Positions 62,258 through 64,000 of a DNA stretch of 64,000 nt are shown one piece after another (the stretch's first letter is position 1; the number at the start of each line of letters is the position of its first letter). The stretch is from Blautia wexlerae. GTDB taxonomy: Bacteria > Bacillota > Clostridia > Lachnospirales > Lachnospiraceae. The position numbers were made by a program, and so were the translations under genes. The DNA lies in NCBI RefSeq assembly GCF_013300825.1, contig NZ_JAAIMY010000003.1:124001-188000 (forward strand), written 5' to 3'. Below the pieces are notes generated by a model. The model was given only the letters and a program-made list of their open reading frames with translations. It searched no databases and was not told the DNA's origin.

Positions 62258-64000
62258 TTATTTTTTTCTGCACAGCCAGAAGCATCCAAATGCAGGGATC
62301 ATAACACCTTTAGCTTCCATCTCATGTCCTGAGATAAGATCAGTGTATATGCCGTCATCTTCGTTGATCCATGCAACCTTATCCTGATCGCTGAAGTTAT
62401 AGATTCCGATGAATTTCTCCTCTGCATTTTCGCGTACGATCGCAAGGATAGAAGAATCCCAGGTATCGATTGTACGAAGATCAGCTGTTGTATCAAAAAC
62501 GCTGTGTGAACTTCTGATATGTTCCAGATGATCCAGTGCATGGAAAAGTTTTCCCTGTACTGTATCTGCGATATTTCTGTTTGGAGCAAGTGACCAGTTG
62601 AATTCTCCTCTGTGGAGATAGCGGGAATCAACTGCCTTGTCAGGATCATCTTTATAAGAATAGTCGTTTACCTGACCAATCTCATCTCCGCTGTAGATTA
62701 CAGGGATACCTGACTGGGAAAGCATAAATGCATGAAGTGTGATGTCATAGCGCACACTTCTGTCAATACCAGCTACATTTCCTTCAAAACCATATTTCTC
62801 AATGCCGCACAGAGATGCGGTAGTACCACAAAGTCTTGCATCACCCAGACGTGGGTCATCATTGTAAAGTTCACCGCGGCCAAATGTATCCGGATATTTG
62901 CCTGTAAAGAAATCATTCAGGAATTTCTTATGAGAAACCTCATCGATTGAAAAATTCTTCAGGAAATCATAATCCAGTCCCCAGCCAATATCATCATGGC
63001 AGCGCAGATAATTCTGGAAGATATACTCTTTTGGAAGAGATCCCAGAATATCAAGCTGACGGCGGAGCAGAGATACATCTTTGGTTGCAACTGTGTGCCA
63101 GGTGCTTGCCATAGTAGTAACGTTGTACAGGATATGGCATTCCGGTTTTTCAAGTGTACCGAAATATGGAACAACTTTTTCAGGAGCCATGACAACCTCT
63201 CCGAGAAGAAGGACTCCCGGGCACACAATCTCGCAGATCATACGCATCATACGTACGATGGTGTGAACCTGTGGCAGGTTGCGGCAGTTTGTTCCAAGCT
63301 GTTTCCAGATATAAGGAACTGCATCGAGACGCACGATGTCAACACCCTGGTTTGCCAGATATAACATATTGTAGACCATTTCGTTAAACACAACAGGATT
63401 TCTGTAGTTTAAATCCCACTGGTATGGATAGAAAGTAGTCATGACATGCTTGTGAAGGTCATCCAGCCATGTAAAGTTGCCCGGTGCGGTAGTTGGGAAT
63501 ACCTGTGGACAGGTCTTCTCATAGAGAGCAGGAACATCGTAGGTATCAAAGAAGAAATAACGGTCCTGGTATTCTTTTTCACCTGCGCGTGCCCGTTTCG
63601 CCCATTCATGCTCTTCGGAAGTATGGTTCATAACGAAATCAAGGCAGATGTTGATGCCGCGTTCATGGCATTTGGAGGTAAGCTCTGAAAAGTCCTCCAT
63701 AGTACCAAGCTCAGGCTGTACTGTGCGGAAATCAGCTACTGCGTAACCACCGTCACTTTTTCCTTTCGGAGATGCGAGCAGAGGCATCAGATGAAGATAA
63801 TTGACATTGCATTCTTCCACATAATCCAGATGTTCCTCCAGACCTTTTAAAGTATGTGCAAAATTGTTTACATACATCATCATGCCTACAAGGTCATTGC
63901 GTTTATACCAGTCCGGATCAGCCTCACGCTTTTTATCAGATGCCTTTAATGCTGAATTTCTGCTGTTATAGAAAGCTTCCATATTAGAAGTAAGATCATG
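62258..64000 (-). CDS. Amylosucrase-like GH13 enzyme (5' end beyond window)
   Basis: Alpha-glucan-active GH13 enzyme, closest in pattern to subfamily 4 (amylosucrase). The frame stays open through ATG 63982 to the window edge, and the family usually has about 80-100 more N-terminal residues, so the gene is cut. Visible: VGMMMYVNNFAHTLKGLEEHLDY, ICLDFVMNHTSEEHEWA, nucleophile Asp in GVDIVRLDAVPYIW, acid/base Glu in VLLLGEVVMAPE, and CHDDIGWGLDYDF as third carboxylate. True amylosucrase makes glucan from sucrose; hydrolase variants exist, so activity is unproven. Cytoplasmic (no signal visible in this part). Confidence 0.85.
   Translation of the reverse strand, partial: HDLTSNMEAFYNSRNSALKASDKKREADPDWYKRNDLVGMMMYVNNFAHTLKGLEEHLDYVEECNVNYLHLMPLLASPKGKSDGGYAVADFRTVQPELGTMEDFSELTSKCHERGINICLDFVMNHTSEEHEWAKRARAGEKEYQDRYFFFDTYDVPALYEKTCPQVFPTTAPGNFTWLDDLHKHVMTTFYPYQWDLNYRNPVVFNEMVYNMLYLANQGVDIVRLDAVPYIWKQLGTNCRNLPQVHTIVRMMRMICEIVCPGVLLLGEVVMAPEKVVPYFGTLEKPECHILYNVTTMASTWHTVATKDVSLLRRQLDILGSLPKEYIFQNYLRCHDDIGWGLDYDFLKNFSIDEVSHKKFLNDFFTGKYPDTFGRGELYNDDPRLGDARLCGTTASLCGIEKYGFEGNVAGIDRSVRYDITLHAFMLSQSGIPVIYSGDEIGQVNDYSYKDDPDKAVDSRYLHRGEFNWSLAPNRNIADTVQGKLFHALDHLEHIRSSHSVFDTTADLRTIDTWDSSILAIVRENAEEKFIGIYNFSDQDKVAWINEDDGIYTDLISGHEMEAKGVMIPAFGCFWLCRKK

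Overview
The window comes from a low-to-mid GC, endospore-forming Firmicute, most likely a gut Lachnospiraceae (Blautia-like; the genus is an inference). Evidence: spoIIGA-sigE, a complete spoIIIAA-AH operon, cotJABC, spoIVB-spo0A, spoIIM and a spoVB-like gene; AGGAGG-type ribosome sites with frequent GTG/TTG starts; a fused AccD-AccA; and the gene order nusB-xseAB-ispA-dxs-tlyA-nadK-argR-recN-spoIVB-spo0A. Nearly all DNA is chromosomal core. I found no tRNA, rRNA, CRISPR array, phage or transposase gene.

Layout. 1-3.1 kb: spoIIGA-sigE behind a Spo0A-type promoter with an unusually long spacer, then a radical SAM gene. 3.2-7.5 kb (minus strand): trkA-trkH potassium uptake and the cotJABC spore-coat operon behind a SigE-like promoter. 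7.6-14.6 kb: an RNase Z-like hydrolase, then a TetR regulator divergent from an MMPL/RND transporter and a 1004-residue exported heptad-repeat protein. Three matching 13-bp palindromes sit between regulator and transporter. 14.7-23.7 kb: ftsW and a type II fatty-acid cluster (acpP-fabD-fabG-fabF-accB-fabZ-accC-accDA) with two FabT-like operators and no fabH, fabK or fabT. 23.7-24.0 kb: a gene-free inverted repeat of about 250 bp.

24.1-29.1 kb: gltX, a compact UvrD-type helicase, an Sfp-type phosphopantetheinyl transferase and a membrane-anchored protein of unknown function. 29.1-34.2 kb: spoIIIA operon. 34.3-45.1 kb: prfC, asp23, nusB, xseAB, ispA, dxs, tlyA, nadK, argR, recN. 45.2-49 kb: spoIVB, spo0A, glgA. 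49.06-49.22 kb: a second palindromic element, next to recA-recX with an SOS box. 51.1-57.1 kb: rny, spoIIM, xerD and, on the minus strand, a DAHP synthase and a SpoVB-like flippase. 57.2-64 kb: iscR-iscS-iscU, a P-type ATPase and an amylosucrase-like GH13 enzyme whose 5' end runs off the window.

How the parts fit. Several sporulation steps are represented: Spo0A, the SpoIIGA/SigE mother-cell switch, the SpoIIIA channel, the SpoIVB signalling protease, SpoIIM engulfment and CotJ coat. The fatty-acid block carries chain carrier, malonyl loading, condensation, ketoreduction, dehydration and acetyl-CoA carboxylase; the initiating synthase and enoyl reductase must be elsewhere. No wholly new defence or mobile system is apparent. 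The least explained items are the two palindromic elements, the TetR/MMPL/heptad-repeat module, the unknown gene at 27978-29108 and a terminator-like hairpin in the gltX leader.
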